From Falsiroseomonas tokyonensis (GTDB lineage: Bacteria > Pseudomonadota > Alphaproteobacteria > Acetobacterales > Acetobacteraceae), in contig NZ_JAFNJS010000001.1 of assembly GCF_019024325.1 (NCBI RefSeq), positions 682,001 through 746,000 on the forward strand: DNA of 64,000 nt. Reading direction: 5' to 3'. Made by a program: the position numbers and the translations under genes. Shown here one piece after another: positions 44,208 to 52,768 of the stretch (position 1 is the first letter of the stretch; each line of letters begins with the position of its first letter). Below the pieces are notes generated by a model. The model was not told where the DNA came from. It ran no database searches and was given only the letters and a program-made list of their open reading frames with translations.

Positions 44208-45218
44208 ATGCGGAAATGGATGCTGGGCGCGATGGCCGCCCTGCTGGGCCTGGCCGGCACGGCGCGGGCGCAGAACGTGGAATGGCGCTTCCACAACAGC
44301 TACGCGCCGACGCGCATCGAGAGCCAGCATGTGCGAGAGCTGGCCGCGGACCTGCGCACGCGTACCAATGGCCGCTTCACCCTCAACGTGTTTGAGGGCA
44401 ATGCCATGAACCTGCGCGATGCCGACATGCTGCGCACCATGCAGGGCAGCACGCCGGAGATGAGCTTCATCTGGCCGCCCTTTTTGGGCCGCGACGATGC
44501 GGCGATGTCCTCCATCCTGGTCTTCGGCCTGATCCGCAATGCGGCGGAGCTGAACCGCGTGATGCCGGCGCTGCAGGAAAGCCTGAGCCAGGGCATCCGC
44601 CGCTGGAACATCGAGCCGGTGGGCTTCATGCAGCTCGGCCTGCTGGACGCCGCCCTCTTTTGCCGCAGCCCCGTCCGCACGCTGGACGAGCTGCGCCGCG
44701 TAAAACTGCGCGTCGGATCGCGGGAGCAGGTGGAGACCTTCCGGGCGCTCGGGGTCGCCGCCCAGATCGTGCCGCAGCAGGAGCTTTATGCCGCGATGCA
44801 GACCGGCGTGGTGGATTGCGCGCTGTACCCGCCGCGCATCGTTCACACGATCAGCCTGCAGGAGGTCGCGAAGCACGCCACCAGCACCGGCTTCGCCTTC
44901 CCGCCGACGCCCTATATCATCCTGGCCAACCAGGCCCGCTTCCGCGCGCTGTCCGCCGAGAACCGCAGCGCCCTGCAGGCCGCGGTCGGCGCCATGGAAC
45001 AGCGCAGCGCGCGCTTCGAGCAGGATGCGGCGGATGACGAGGCGGCGCGGGAACGCCTGCGCGGCCAAGGCGTGACCTTCCACCCCACCTTCTCCGAGGC
45101 CGAGCAGCAGGCGATCCGCACCGCCGCGATGTCCACCTGGGACACGCTGATGCGCGAGGCCGGCGGCCAGGGCCCGGCCTGGCGCACGCGCATCCAATCC
45201 GCGCTCGGCGCCAACTGA
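44208..45218 (+). CDS. TRAP transporter substrate-binding protein (DctP family)
   Basis: 336 residues with a signal peptide (about 1-22, ending ARAQ). VEWRFHNSYAP, MQGSTPEMSFIWPPFL and LRRVKLRVGSREQVETFRALG are DctP-fold elements; the conserved Arg that clamps the ligand carboxylate is in the VKLRVGSRE block. QQELYAAMQTGVVDCALYPP is the standard hinge and helix motif. It delivers an organic acid to the DctQ/DctM pair encoded next. The ligand is unknown; the divergent M24 peptidase may be functionally linked. Confidence 0.92.
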   Translation: MRKWMLGAMAALLGLAGTARAQNVEWRFHNSYAPTRIESQHVRELAADLRTRTNGRFTLNVFEGNAMNLRDADMLRTMQGSTPEMSFIWPPFLGRDDAAMSSILVFGLIRNAAELNRVMPALQESLSQGIRRWNIEPVGFMQLGLLDAALFCRSPVRTLDELRRVKLRVGSREQVETFRALGVAAQIVPQQELYAAMQTGVVDCALYPPRIVHTISLQEVAKHATSTGFAFPPTPYIILANQARFRALSAENRSALQAAVGAMEQRSARFEQDAADDEAARERLRGQGVTFHPTFSEAEQQAIRTAAMSTWDTLMREAGGQGPAWRTRIQSALGAN

Positions 45219-45219
45219 G

Positions 45220-45714
45220 TTGGAGGCGATCGACCGCGCGCTACTGGCGATCTCCCGCGCGCTGCTCGCCCTTTCGGCGGCGGCCTGCGCGGGCATATTG
45301 GGGCTGGTCGTGGCGGCGGTGGTGATGCGCTACGCCGTCGCCGCACCCTTCTGGTTCACCGAGGAACTTGCGGGGCTGCTGCTCTCGGCACTGGCCTTCC
45401 TGGCGCTGCCCTTCGCCATGGCGGGGAATGCCAATATCCGCGTGTCGCTGCTGACGGAGCGGCTGCCGCCGCTCGGCCGGCGCATCGCCTGGGTGCTCGG
45501 CCAGCTCATCATGGTCGCCTTCTGCGCGGTCTTCGCCTGGGAAAGCTACGGCCTGGCGGAATTCACCTGGCGGCTGTCGCTGATGAGCGAGCAGGCACGG
45601 CTGCCGCTCGGCCCCTGGGTGGCGCTGGCGCCCGCCGGCCTCGCCTTCACGGGGCTGGTCGCGGCCTGGGCGGCGCTGCGGCCACCGCCGGCGGAGAAGG
45701 CACAGCATCTGTGA
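45220..45714 (+). CDS. TRAP transporter small membrane subunit (DctQ family)
   Basis: 164 residues from a TTG at 45220, one base after the DctP stop; no ATG or GTG lies closer. Four membrane segments are seen (about 12-35, 45-65, 87-107, 130-150), with the family's FWFTEELAGLLL between the first two. It bridges the binding protein and DctM in sodium-driven uptake. Its stop overlaps the DctM start as GTGA. Confidence 0.9.
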   Translation: MEAIDRALLAISRALLALSAAACAGILGLVVAAVVMRYAVAAPFWFTEELAGLLLSALAFLALPFAMAGNANIRVSLLTERLPPLGRRIAWVLGQLIMVAFCAVFAWESYGLAEFTWRLSLMSEQARLPLGPWVALAPAGLAFTGLVAAWAALRPPPAEKAQHL

Positions 45715-47000
45715 TCTGGACCTTTTTGCTCGGCATGGTCACGGCGACCGTGCTCTCGGGCGCCGTGCTCGGCGCGGCGCTGGGGCTGACGGGCTTCGCC
45801 ATCCTGCATTTCTTCGCCGGCGGCTCCACGCGCATCGGCGTCCAGACCGTCTGGAACACGCTGAACGAGTTCACGCTGACGGCGATTCCGCTGTTCATCC
45901 TGCTCGGCGAATTGCTGGTGGCCTCCGGCCTCGCCCGCGGCGTCTATCGGGCGCTCGCGCCGATTTTTGCGAGATTGCCGGGCGGGCTGCTGCACACCAA
46001 TATCGCGGTCTGCACGGTCTTCGGCGCGGTCTCCGGCAGCTCCATGTCGGTGGCCGCGGCGGTGGGGTCCGTCGCCTACCCGGAGCTGAAATCGCGCGGC
46101 TATGACCGGGCGCAGACGGTGGGCACGCTGGCGGCCGGCGGCACGCTGGGGCTGCTGATTCCGCCCTCGCTCTCCCTGCTCATCTATGGCGCGCTGACCG
46201 ATACCTCCATCGGGCGGCTGTTCCTGGCGGGCCTGCTGCCGGGGCTGATGATGGCGGCGCTGTTCATGGCCTGGATCCTGGTCGCCGCCCTGCGCAACCC
46301 CGCCATCGCGCCGGCGGAAAGGCGCGTGGCGCTGGGCGAGGCGCTGCGCGGCCTGATCGGCGTGCTGCCGCTGATCGGGCTGATCGTCGCCGTGCTCGGC
46401 AGCCTCTTCGCCGGCCTGGCGACGCCCACCGAGGCCGCCGGCGTCGGCGTGGCCGCCGCGCTGCTGCTGGGCTTCACAATGGGCGAGCTGACCTGGCGCG
46501 GCTGCCTCGCCTCGCTGGTCGGCACGGTGCGCACCTTCGCCGTCATCGCCATGGTCTTCATCGGCGCCCTGGTGCTGGCCCAGGCCATCAGCCTGCTGGG
46601 CCTGCCGCAGCAATTGCTGGCGAGCGTTGCCGAATGGGGCCTGTCGCGCTGGGTGCTGCTGCTGGTCGTCGTCGCGGTCTATCTGCTGCTGGGCATGTTC
46701 TTCGACGGGCTGTCGATGATGATCATGACCCTGCCGCTGGTTTTTCCTCTATTGACCGGCGTGGGGTTCGACGCCGTGTGGCTCGGCGTGGTGGTCACGC
46801 TGATGATCGAGGTCGGCATGCTGACGCCACCCGTCGGCATGAATCTTTTTGTCCTGGTCGGCATCACCGGCGGCGAGGTGAAGCTGGGCGAGGCGGCACT
46901 GGCCGCGCTGCCCTATTGGATCGCGCTGCTGGTCGGCGTGGCGCTGCTCTGCCTCTTCCCGGGCATCGCCACCTGGCTGCCCTCCGTGGCGTTTGGCTGA
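45711..47000 (+). CDS. TRAP transporter large permease (DctM family)
   Basis: 429 residues from a GTG at 45711, with about 12 membrane segments, the transport core of a TRAP system. TAIPLFILLGELLVASGLARG, FGAVSGSSMSVAAAVGS, GTLGLLIPPSLSLLIYG and LTPPVGMNLFVLVGI are hallmark hairpin and substrate-site regions. It completes a full DctPQM set, which uses a sodium gradient to import an organic acid. It is followed after 3 bp by a convergent FAD enzyme gene. Confidence 0.94.
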   Translation: MIWTFLLGMVTATVLSGAVLGAALGLTGFAILHFFAGGSTRIGVQTVWNTLNEFTLTAIPLFILLGELLVASGLARGVYRALAPIFARLPGGLLHTNIAVCTVFGAVSGSSMSVAAAVGSVAYPELKSRGYDRAQTVGTLAAGGTLGLLIPPSLSLLIYGALTDTSIGRLFLAGLLPGLMMAALFMAWILVAALRNPAIAPAERRVALGEALRGLIGVLPLIGLIVAVLGSLFAGLATPTEAAGVGVAAALLLGFTMGELTWRGCLASLVGTVRTFAVIAMVFIGALVLAQAISLLGLPQQLLASVAEWGLSRWVLLLVVVAVYLLLGMFFDGLSMMIMTLPLVFPLLTGVGFDAVWLGVVVTLMIEVGMLTPPVGMNLFVLVGITGGEVKLGEAALAALPYWIALLVGVALLCLFPGIATWLPSVAFG

Positions 47001-47003
47001 CCC

Positions 47004-48614
47004 TCACGCATTCCGCTGCGCCAGCCGCAAACCCGCCACATGGCCCCAGGCCATGTAGGGCCCGATGGTGGTGCCGGTGCCGACGCCGCGGGTGCCGAGC
47101 GGATTGGCGCTCGACGCGCCCGCCGCAAACAGCCCGGCGATGACGCTGCCATCCGGCCGCAGTACCTCCGCCTGATCGTTCGTGCGCGGCCCGCCCTTGG
47201 TGCCGAGGATCGACCGGTTGAAGGGCATCGCCAGGAACGGCCCTTTTTCGAGCGCCTCCAGCCCGCCACGGCGGCGCTTGTCACCGCTGGCGGCGGCATC
47301 GGCAGCGGAAGGGCGGCCGAAATCGCTGTCCTTCTGAGCGGCACAGGCGGCGTTGTAGCGCGCGACGGTCGCCTCCAGCGCCGCCGGGTCCAGGCCGATC
47401 TTCTGCGCCAGCTCAGCGATGCTGGCGGCGCGGTGCAGCCAGCCCGCATCGTCCTTCGCGGCCCAGCGCGCCGGCGGCAGCCGGTCCAGCAGCCGCGCAT
47501 CGGCGATCACCCAGCAGGGCAGGTGGATCGGCTGGCCGGACGCATCGCGCGCATCCATCGCCTCGCCGATATTGAAGACCAGCTCGTTCACGAAGCGAAC
47601 GCCATGGCGGTTCACCAGGATCGCATTCGGCTCGGTGTGGAAAGGCACCGGGCGCGCCATCAGATGCCCCTCATGCCGCACCGGCACGGCCGGCGTCAGC
47701 GTCGCCTGGTCCATATGCGCCAGCGCCGCGCCGGCGGCCTGCGCCATGCGATGGCCATCCCCCTCATTGCCCGGCGGGCTGCCGAGATAGTCCACCTTCC
47801 CCGGAAAATGCTGCGCACGCAGCGCCGCATCCCATTCGAAACCGCCGGTCGCGATTACCACGCCGCGCCGCGCCGCGATGGTCAGCCGCCGGCCGCGCTG
47901 TTCCATCTCCACGCCCATCACGCTGCCCGTCTCATCCTGCAGCAGCTCGACAGCGCGGGCCGACAGCCGAAAATCCACGCCGGCATCGAGGCAGCCGCGC
48001 AGCAGGCCGGTGATCAGCGCCGTGCCCTTGCCGCGGCTGTTCACCAGCAGCCGCCAGGCCAGCCGCGCCCACAGTTTCGCCGCCGTGCGATAGGGGTGGT
48101 GATAGAGGTCCGTCTCCACCGCCTCGTGATAGGTGAAGATTTCCGGGATGGTCGATCGCCGGATGCGAAAGGCAAAGCGCCCCGCGCGCCACCGGCTGAG
48201 CGGCAGCGGCGAGAGCATCCGTCCGCGCGGCTTGGCGCCCGGCAGGTTGCGCAGCGGATCGCCCTCCGGCGTCAGCCGAAACCGCAGCGGCGAATGCGCC
48301 TCGACGAAGCGCAGCATGGCCGGCGAGGCCGTGACCAGCCGTTGCCACAACGCGTCCTCGGTCGCTTCCCAGCCTTCGGGCGCGGCCGCGCGGATATAGG
48401 CCAGCGCCTCCTCCGGACTGTCCGCGATGCCGGCCGCTGCCGCATGGTGGTTTGCCGGAACCCAGGTGCCGGCGCCGGACATGGCGCTGGTGCCGCCGAG
48501 CCTGTCGGTCTTCTCCACCACCAGCACGCGCAGCCCCGCCACCGCCGCGGTCAGCGCCGCCGTCAGCCCCGCGGCGCCGCTGCCCAGCACCACCGCGTCA
48601 TAGGTCTCGTCCAC
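47004..48614 (-). CDS. FAD-dependent oxidoreductase (fumarate reductase/ketosteroid dehydrogenase-like)
   Basis: 536 residues from a GTG at 48614. The N-terminal FAD loop is VVLGSGAAGLTAALTAA, followed by EKTDRLGGTSAMSGAGTWVP. Mid-protein GVVIATGGFEWD and the C-terminal NPLGTRGVGTGTTIGPYMAWGHVAG are typical of 3-ketosteroid-1-dehydrogenase and urocanate/fumarate-reductase flavoprotein relatives. It introduces or reduces an alpha,beta double bond in a keto or carboxylic compound; steroid activity cannot be assumed. It is the downstream partner of a Bug protein gene 3 bp away. Confidence 0.85.
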   Translation of the reverse strand: MDETYDAVVLGSGAAGLTAALTAAVAGLRVLVVEKTDRLGGTSAMSGAGTWVPANHHAAAAGIADSPEEALAYIRAAAPEGWEATEDALWQRLVTASPAMLRFVEAHSPLRFRLTPEGDPLRNLPGAKPRGRMLSPLPLSRWRAGRFAFRIRRSTIPEIFTYHEAVETDLYHHPYRTAAKLWARLAWRLLVNSRGKGTALITGLLRGCLDAGVDFRLSARAVELLQDETGSVMGVEMEQRGRRLTIAARRGVVIATGGFEWDAALRAQHFPGKVDYLGSPPGNEGDGHRMAQAAGAALAHMDQATLTPAVPVRHEGHLMARPVPFHTEPNAILVNRHGVRFVNELVFNIGEAMDARDASGQPIHLPCWVIADARLLDRLPPARWAAKDDAGWLHRAASIAELAQKIGLDPAALEATVARYNAACAAQKDSDFGRPSAADAAASGDKRRRGGLEALEKGPFLAMPFNRSILGTKGGPRTNDQAEVLRPDGSVIAGLFAAGASSANPLGTRGVGTGTTIGPYMAWGHVAGLRLAQRNA

Positions 48615-48617
48615 GCC

Positions 48618-49595
48618 CTATTGCGCCTGGATGCCGCGCGCCCGCACCACCGCGCCCCAGCGCTGATATTCCTGCGGGAACATCTCGGCGAAGGCCGCGC
48701 GGTCCCGCGTGCCGGGAATGGCGCCGAAGCCGACAATGCGCTCACGCAGCGCGGGGCTTGCGACGGCATCGCGCAGCAGCGGCACCAGGCGCTGCACCCC
48801 GGCCTCCGGCACCGTCCGCGGCGCAAACAGCGCCTGCCAGCCATCGGCCTCGATGCCCGGAAACCCCTGCTCGGCCAGGCTCGGCACATCCGGCAGCACC
48901 TCGAGCCGCGCGGAGCCCGCAATGGCCAGCGCGCGCAGCCGCCCCGCCTGGATCTGCGGCAGCACGGTGGAGAGGGTCAGAAAGCCCATCGGCACCGCGC
49001 CGTTCAGCAGGTCCGGCATCAGCACGCCCTCCCCGCGATAGACCACCGGCTCGATCCGCACCCCCGCCGCCTCGGCGAACAGCTCCGCGGTGAGGTGGGA
49101 GATGGTGCCATGGCCGCTATTCGCCGCCGCCATGCCGCCGCGGCGCGCCTCCGCCACCACATCGGCCACGCTGCGCAGCGGCGAGGTTGCGGGCACCACC
49201 AGCACGAAGGGCGTGGAGGCCACCAGCCCGAGCGGCACGAAATCCCGCACCACGTCATAGGCCAGCGGCTGCGGCTGGAGGTGCGGCACGATGGTCATGC
49301 TGACGCTGCCGAAGAGCAGCGTATGCCCGTCATTCGCCTGTGCCGCCGCCTGGGTCCCCAGGATTCCGCCCGCGCCGGCGCGGTTCTCCACCACCACGGG
49401 CTGGCCGAGCTGTGGCCCGAAAATCTCGGCCAGCATGCGGGCCAGCGCATCGGCGGGGCCGCCGGCGGCGAAGGGCACGATGATGCGGACCGGCCGCGTC
49501 GGCCAGGCATTGGCCTGCGCGAAGGCGCCGCCCGCCAGCAGCGCGCCGCCCGCCGCCAGCGCCATCCGGCGCGTGATGAGCTTCTGGTCCGTCAT
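48618..49595 (-). CDS. Bug/TctC-family periplasmic binding protein (6)
   Basis: 325 residues from the ATG at 49595, with GAGGG eight bases upstream; an earlier start at 49613 is possible. The leader LITRRMALAAGGALLAGGAFA is Tat-like. WPTRPVRIIVPFAAGGPADAL and AGAGGILGTQAA are the Bug signatures; the cleft reads VVYRGEGVLMPDLLNG, in place of the usual VPYRG. It lies between two FAD enzyme genes reading the same way, 3 bp and 14 bp apart, so the three are likely one transcription unit for one substrate. Confidence 0.87.
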   Translation of the reverse strand: MTDQKLITRRMALAAGGALLAGGAFAQANAWPTRPVRIIVPFAAGGPADALARMLAEIFGPQLGQPVVVENRAGAGGILGTQAAAQANDGHTLLFGSVSMTIVPHLQPQPLAYDVVRDFVPLGLVASTPFVLVVPATSPLRSVADVVAEARRGGMAAANSGHGTISHLTAELFAEAAGVRIEPVVYRGEGVLMPDLLNGAVPMGFLTLSTVLPQIQAGRLRALAIAGSARLEVLPDVPSLAEQGFPGIEADGWQALFAPRTVPEAGVQRLVPLLRDAVASPALRERIVGFGAIPGTRDRAAFAEMFPQEYQRWGAVVRARGIQAQ

Positions 49596-49609
49596 ATCCT
49601 GTTCCCTCC

Positions 49610-50884
49610 TCACGGCAGATGCGCGCCGGCCTGGCGCAGCGCGTCCTGCAAGCTGGCGACGTCGATCTCCGCCGGCGCCGCATTGCCCCTGGCCGCCATC
49701 GCGGCCGCGATCCCCGCCGCCTGGCCGATCGCCATGACGATCGGCATCACCCGGATCGCCGCATGCGCCTTGTGGCTGGCGGAGATGCCGCGCCCGGCCA
49801 CCAGCACATTGTCGAAGCCGCGCGGCAGCAAAGCGCGCAGCGGAATCGCATAGGCGTGGTCGGCGCCGAATCCCTCGAAGTGCAGTCCGGCGCCCTTGGC
49901 CGGATGGATGTCCATGGGATAGGCGCCCCAGGCGATGCGGTCGGCGAAGGCCTGGCCGTCGCGCAGCTCCGCCTCCTCCAGCACATGCAGGCCGTGGATG
50001 CGGCGGCTTTCGCGCACGCCCACCTGCGGCGCGAAGGCCTGGATGCGCCCCGCCGCGCAGCCCGGCACCAGGTCGCGCAGGAAGCCGGCTGCGGCGAGCG
50101 ACTGGCGCCGCCCCTCCACCTCGGCGGCGGAGAGTGCCAGCGGGTCCGTCGCATCGAAGGCGAGGCGGCCGATATTGAACCAGGCATCCGCCGTACCCTC
50201 AATGCGGCTGGCATGCAGTGCGGCGCGCGCCAGCCTTCCCTCCGCGACACCCTGCTGCGCCAGCGCGGCAAGGTCCTGGGGCGGGATGGCGTCGAAGGCG
50301 GCCAGGTCGATCGGACCGAAGCGGAACATGGCGGTGGCGGGCTGCATCACCTGGCCCGGCTGCAGCGCCAGGAAGTCGGCGCCGGCCCGAGCCAGCAGGT
50401 CGAGGTCGCCGCTGGCATCGATGACCAGGCGCGGCCTCACCCGGCACACCCCCGCCTTGGTCAGCAGATCGACGCTCGTGATGGCCCGGCCCTGGCGTTC
50501 CGCGCCCAGGATCGCGGTGTGGAACAGCAGCCGCACGCCGGCCTCCGCCGCCATGGCGTCCAGCACCGGCTTCAGCAGTTCCGGGTCGTAGCAGACGCGG
50601 TCCATGCGGTGGCCGGTAGACATGGTGAAGTGGGAATGGCCGTCGCTGGCGCCAAGCGCCTGCAGCCGCGCCACCACCTCCTCCGCCAGTCCCGCCACCA
50701 CGCGGCGCCCGGCCGCGGTTTCCCAGCCGACGAACTGGCCGACGGCCGCCGCGGTGGCGGCACCGCCCAGGAAGCCGAAGCGCTCCACCAGCAGCACATC
50801 CGCCCCGGCGCGGGCCGCGGCGATCGCCGCCATGGTGCCAGACATGCCGCCGCCGGCGACGAGAAGATCCGCTGAAAGCTCCAT
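49610..50884 (-). CDS. FAD-dependent oxidoreductase (FAD_oxidored family)
   Basis: 424 residues. The N-terminal DLLVAGGGMSGTMAAIAAARAGADVLLVER is a complete FAD-binding fold, followed by GFLGGAATAAAVGQFVG. LVIDASGDLDLLARAGAD and, near the end, FDNVLVAGRGISASHKAHAAIRVMPIVMAIGQAAGIAA are typical of the FAD_oxidored (PF12831-like) group of largely uncharacterised dehydrogenases. It is first in a three-gene unit with a Bug protein and a second FAD enzyme, an arrangement that suggests uptake followed by oxidation of one compound. Confidence 0.84.
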   Translation of the reverse strand: MELSADLLVAGGGMSGTMAAIAAARAGADVLLVERFGFLGGAATAAAVGQFVGWETAAGRRVVAGLAEEVVARLQALGASDGHSHFTMSTGHRMDRVCYDPELLKPVLDAMAAEAGVRLLFHTAILGAERQGRAITSVDLLTKAGVCRVRPRLVIDASGDLDLLARAGADFLALQPGQVMQPATAMFRFGPIDLAAFDAIPPQDLAALAQQGVAEGRLARAALHASRIEGTADAWFNIGRLAFDATDPLALSAAEVEGRRQSLAAAGFLRDLVPGCAAGRIQAFAPQVGVRESRRIHGLHVLEEAELRDGQAFADRIAWGAYPMDIHPAKGAGLHFEGFGADHAYAIPLRALLPRGFDNVLVAGRGISASHKAHAAIRVMPIVMAIGQAAGIAAAMAARGNAAPAEIDVASLQDALRQAGAHLP

Positions 50885-50934
50885 GCGGCGCTTCTACGCC
50901 GCAAGCGGACCGGCGTCAGGGGTGGCCCGCCCCG

Positions 50935-51483
50935 TTAAATCCGCCGGGCTGCCTGGACGGCGGCGGCGGAGCCACTGCCCACCAGCCAGGCCCAGCCGCG
51001 CAGCAGCAGGCCGGGCGGGGCATCGGCGGCTTCCCGTGCCTCATCGCGATGCTCCACCTCCTCCTCCTGGCAATGCGCCAGCAGGGCGCGGATCTCCGGA
51101 AAGATGCGCTCCGCATCCAGCCGGTCGATCTGCGCCTGGTAGTGGTGATCGACAAAAGTCTCGACGGCATCGATGGTGGCGTAGATGGCGCGGTTGCCGG
51201 CGAGCGCCGGCAGTGCCCCGGTCAACCAGCCCGCCACGCGCCAGATCGGCAGCAGCACGCTGCGCTGGCGCGGCGGCAGCAGCCCCTCCAGCAAATCCAG
51301 ATGCCCCTGTTCGGTCGCCCCATGCCGCGCCGCGAATTCGCGGATCTCCGGGTCGCGGGCGAAGGCCAGGATGCCGCGATAGATCATCACGGCGCCGGTC
51401 TCCCCGGCATGGTCGGAACGCAATTCGCCGACCAGCCAGTCCGGCAGGTCGGCGTTGGCAACGGGCGCTGGCATATGGGTCAT
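50935..51483 (-). CDS. coq7: Demethoxyubiquinone hydroxylase (COQ7 type)
   Basis: 182 residues. The di-iron carboxylate ligands are in order: the Glu of SDHAGETGAVMIYRG, the EQGHLD pair, the Glu of AVETFVDHHYQ and the EEVEH pair near residue 143. This is the COQ7 family, which hydroxylates 5-demethoxyubiquinol in the late aerobic ubiquinone pathway in alphaproteobacteria in place of UbiF. Together with ubiE in this window it shows ubiquinone-8/10-type respiration. It follows dnaN by 44 bp in the leftward direction. Start at 51483; MPAPV nine bases later is an alternative. Confidence 0.92.
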   Translation of the reverse strand: MTHMPAPVANADLPDWLVGELRSDHAGETGAVMIYRGILAFARDPEIREFAARHGATEQGHLDLLEGLLPPRQRSVLLPIWRVAGWLTGALPALAGNRAIYATIDAVETFVDHHYQAQIDRLDAERIFPEIRALLAHCQEEEVEHRDEAREAADAPPGLLLRGWAWLVGSGSAAAVQAARRI

Positions 51484-51527
51484 GGCCGTCCGGAGATGGT
51501 CCGGGCGGCCGTGACCGCAAGCGGTCG

Positions 51528-52655
51528 TCAGACGCGCATCGGCATCAGCACGTACAGCGCCTCCGGCTTCGCGCTATCCGCCACGATCGTCGGCGCGGAG
51601 CCATCGGAGAAGCGGAATTCCACCGTATCGGCGATCTGGTCGGTGATGTCGTTCAGGTAGCGCGCCTGGAAGCCGATCTCGAGCGGGCCGCTCTCATAGC
51701 TCACCACGTCGCCGTCCAGCTCCTCCTGCGCCTGGCCCAGCTCGGCGCTGGCGGCGGACAGCAGCAGGTGATTGCGATCGATGGACAGCTTCACGGGCCG
51801 CGACCGCTCGCTGCTGATCCCCGCCACGCGCCCCACGGCTTCCGCAAAATCCTTCTTCTGGACGCGCAGGATCTTGTCGTTGCCGCGCGGGATCACCCGC
51901 TCATACTCGGGGAAGGTGCCGTCGATCAGCTTGGAGGTCAGCTGCACCGCGCCCAGGGTGAAGCGGATCTTGGTGTCGGACAGGGCGACGGCGATTTCAT
52001 CCGTCACTTCCTCGGCCAGCTTGCGCAGCTCGTTCACCGTCTTCCGCGGCACGATCACGCCCGGCATGCTTTCGGCGCCCTCCGGCAAGGCTTCCTCGAC
52101 GCGGGCCAGGCGATGGCCGTCGGTGGCCACGGCGCGCAGCACCTTGCCGCCGCCCGATTCCGCCGCGTGGATGTAGATGCCGTTCAGGTAGTAGCGCGTC
52201 TCCTCCGTGGAGATCGCAAAGCGCGTGCTATCGATCAGCCCGCGCAGGGTGGCGGCGCCGATGGCGAAGCGGTGCGGCAGCTTGCCCTCGGTCATGGAGG
52301 GAAAATCCTCCACCGGCAGGACCGAAAGCTTCGCGTCGAAGCGGCCGGCGCGCAGCGTCATCTGCGCGTCGCCGCCGGGGTGGTCCAGCTCCAACTTGGC
52401 GCTGTCGGGCAGCTTGCGGACCAGCTCGAACAGGGTCGCGGCCGGGGCCGTGGTGCGACCGGCGCGGGCCACGGTCACGCCGGGCACATCCTCGACCACC
52501 GCGATTTCCATATCCGTCGCGGTCAGCCGCAGCCCGCCCTCCCGGGCTTCCAGCAGCACATTGGCCAGGATCGGGATGGTGTTGCGCCGCTCCACCACGC
52601 TCTGCACATGCGCGAGCGCCTTGAGCAGCACCGCCCGGTCCACCGTGAACTTCAT
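51528..52655 (-). CDS. dnaN: DNA polymerase III sliding clamp, beta subunit
   Basis: 375 residues, the usual length, in three DnaN repeats. It starts MKFTVDRAVLLKALAHVQSVVERRNTIPILAN, the classic beta-clamp N-terminus, and ends LYVLMPMRV, the conserved C-terminus that lies by the client-binding pocket. It tethers the polymerase to DNA. In this genome it is separated from dnaA by some 24 kb and is followed by coq7, not recF. Upstream 110 bp separate it from the agmatinase gene and must hold its promoter. Confidence 0.97.
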   Translation of the reverse strand: MKFTVDRAVLLKALAHVQSVVERRNTIPILANVLLEAREGGLRLTATDMEIAVVEDVPGVTVARAGRTTAPAATLFELVRKLPDSAKLELDHPGGDAQMTLRAGRFDAKLSVLPVEDFPSMTEGKLPHRFAIGAATLRGLIDSTRFAISTEETRYYLNGIYIHAAESGGGKVLRAVATDGHRLARVEEALPEGAESMPGVIVPRKTVNELRKLAEEVTDEIAVALSDTKIRFTLGAVQLTSKLIDGTFPEYERVIPRGNDKILRVQKKDFAEAVGRVAGISSERSRPVKLSIDRNHLLLSAASAELGQAQEELDGDVVSYESGPLEIGFQARYLNDITDQIADTVEFRFSDGSAPTIVADSAKPEALYVLMPMRV

Positions 52656-52768
52656 GGCACCTGGATTCCCGATTTCTGGCGGCGACAGGCCGACCCTTAC
52701 CCGCACCGCGCGGAGGGTCATTCTAACAGGCTGGAATCAGGCTTTGAAGGCCTGGACTTCCGTCCATT

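Noticed and set aside
42873-45296. An 807-codon frame joining the M24 peptidase to an upstream extension
   Set aside because: Only the part from 44120 on encodes the peptidase; the upstream part runs antisense to the TRAP receptor gene and is compositionally shadow-like.
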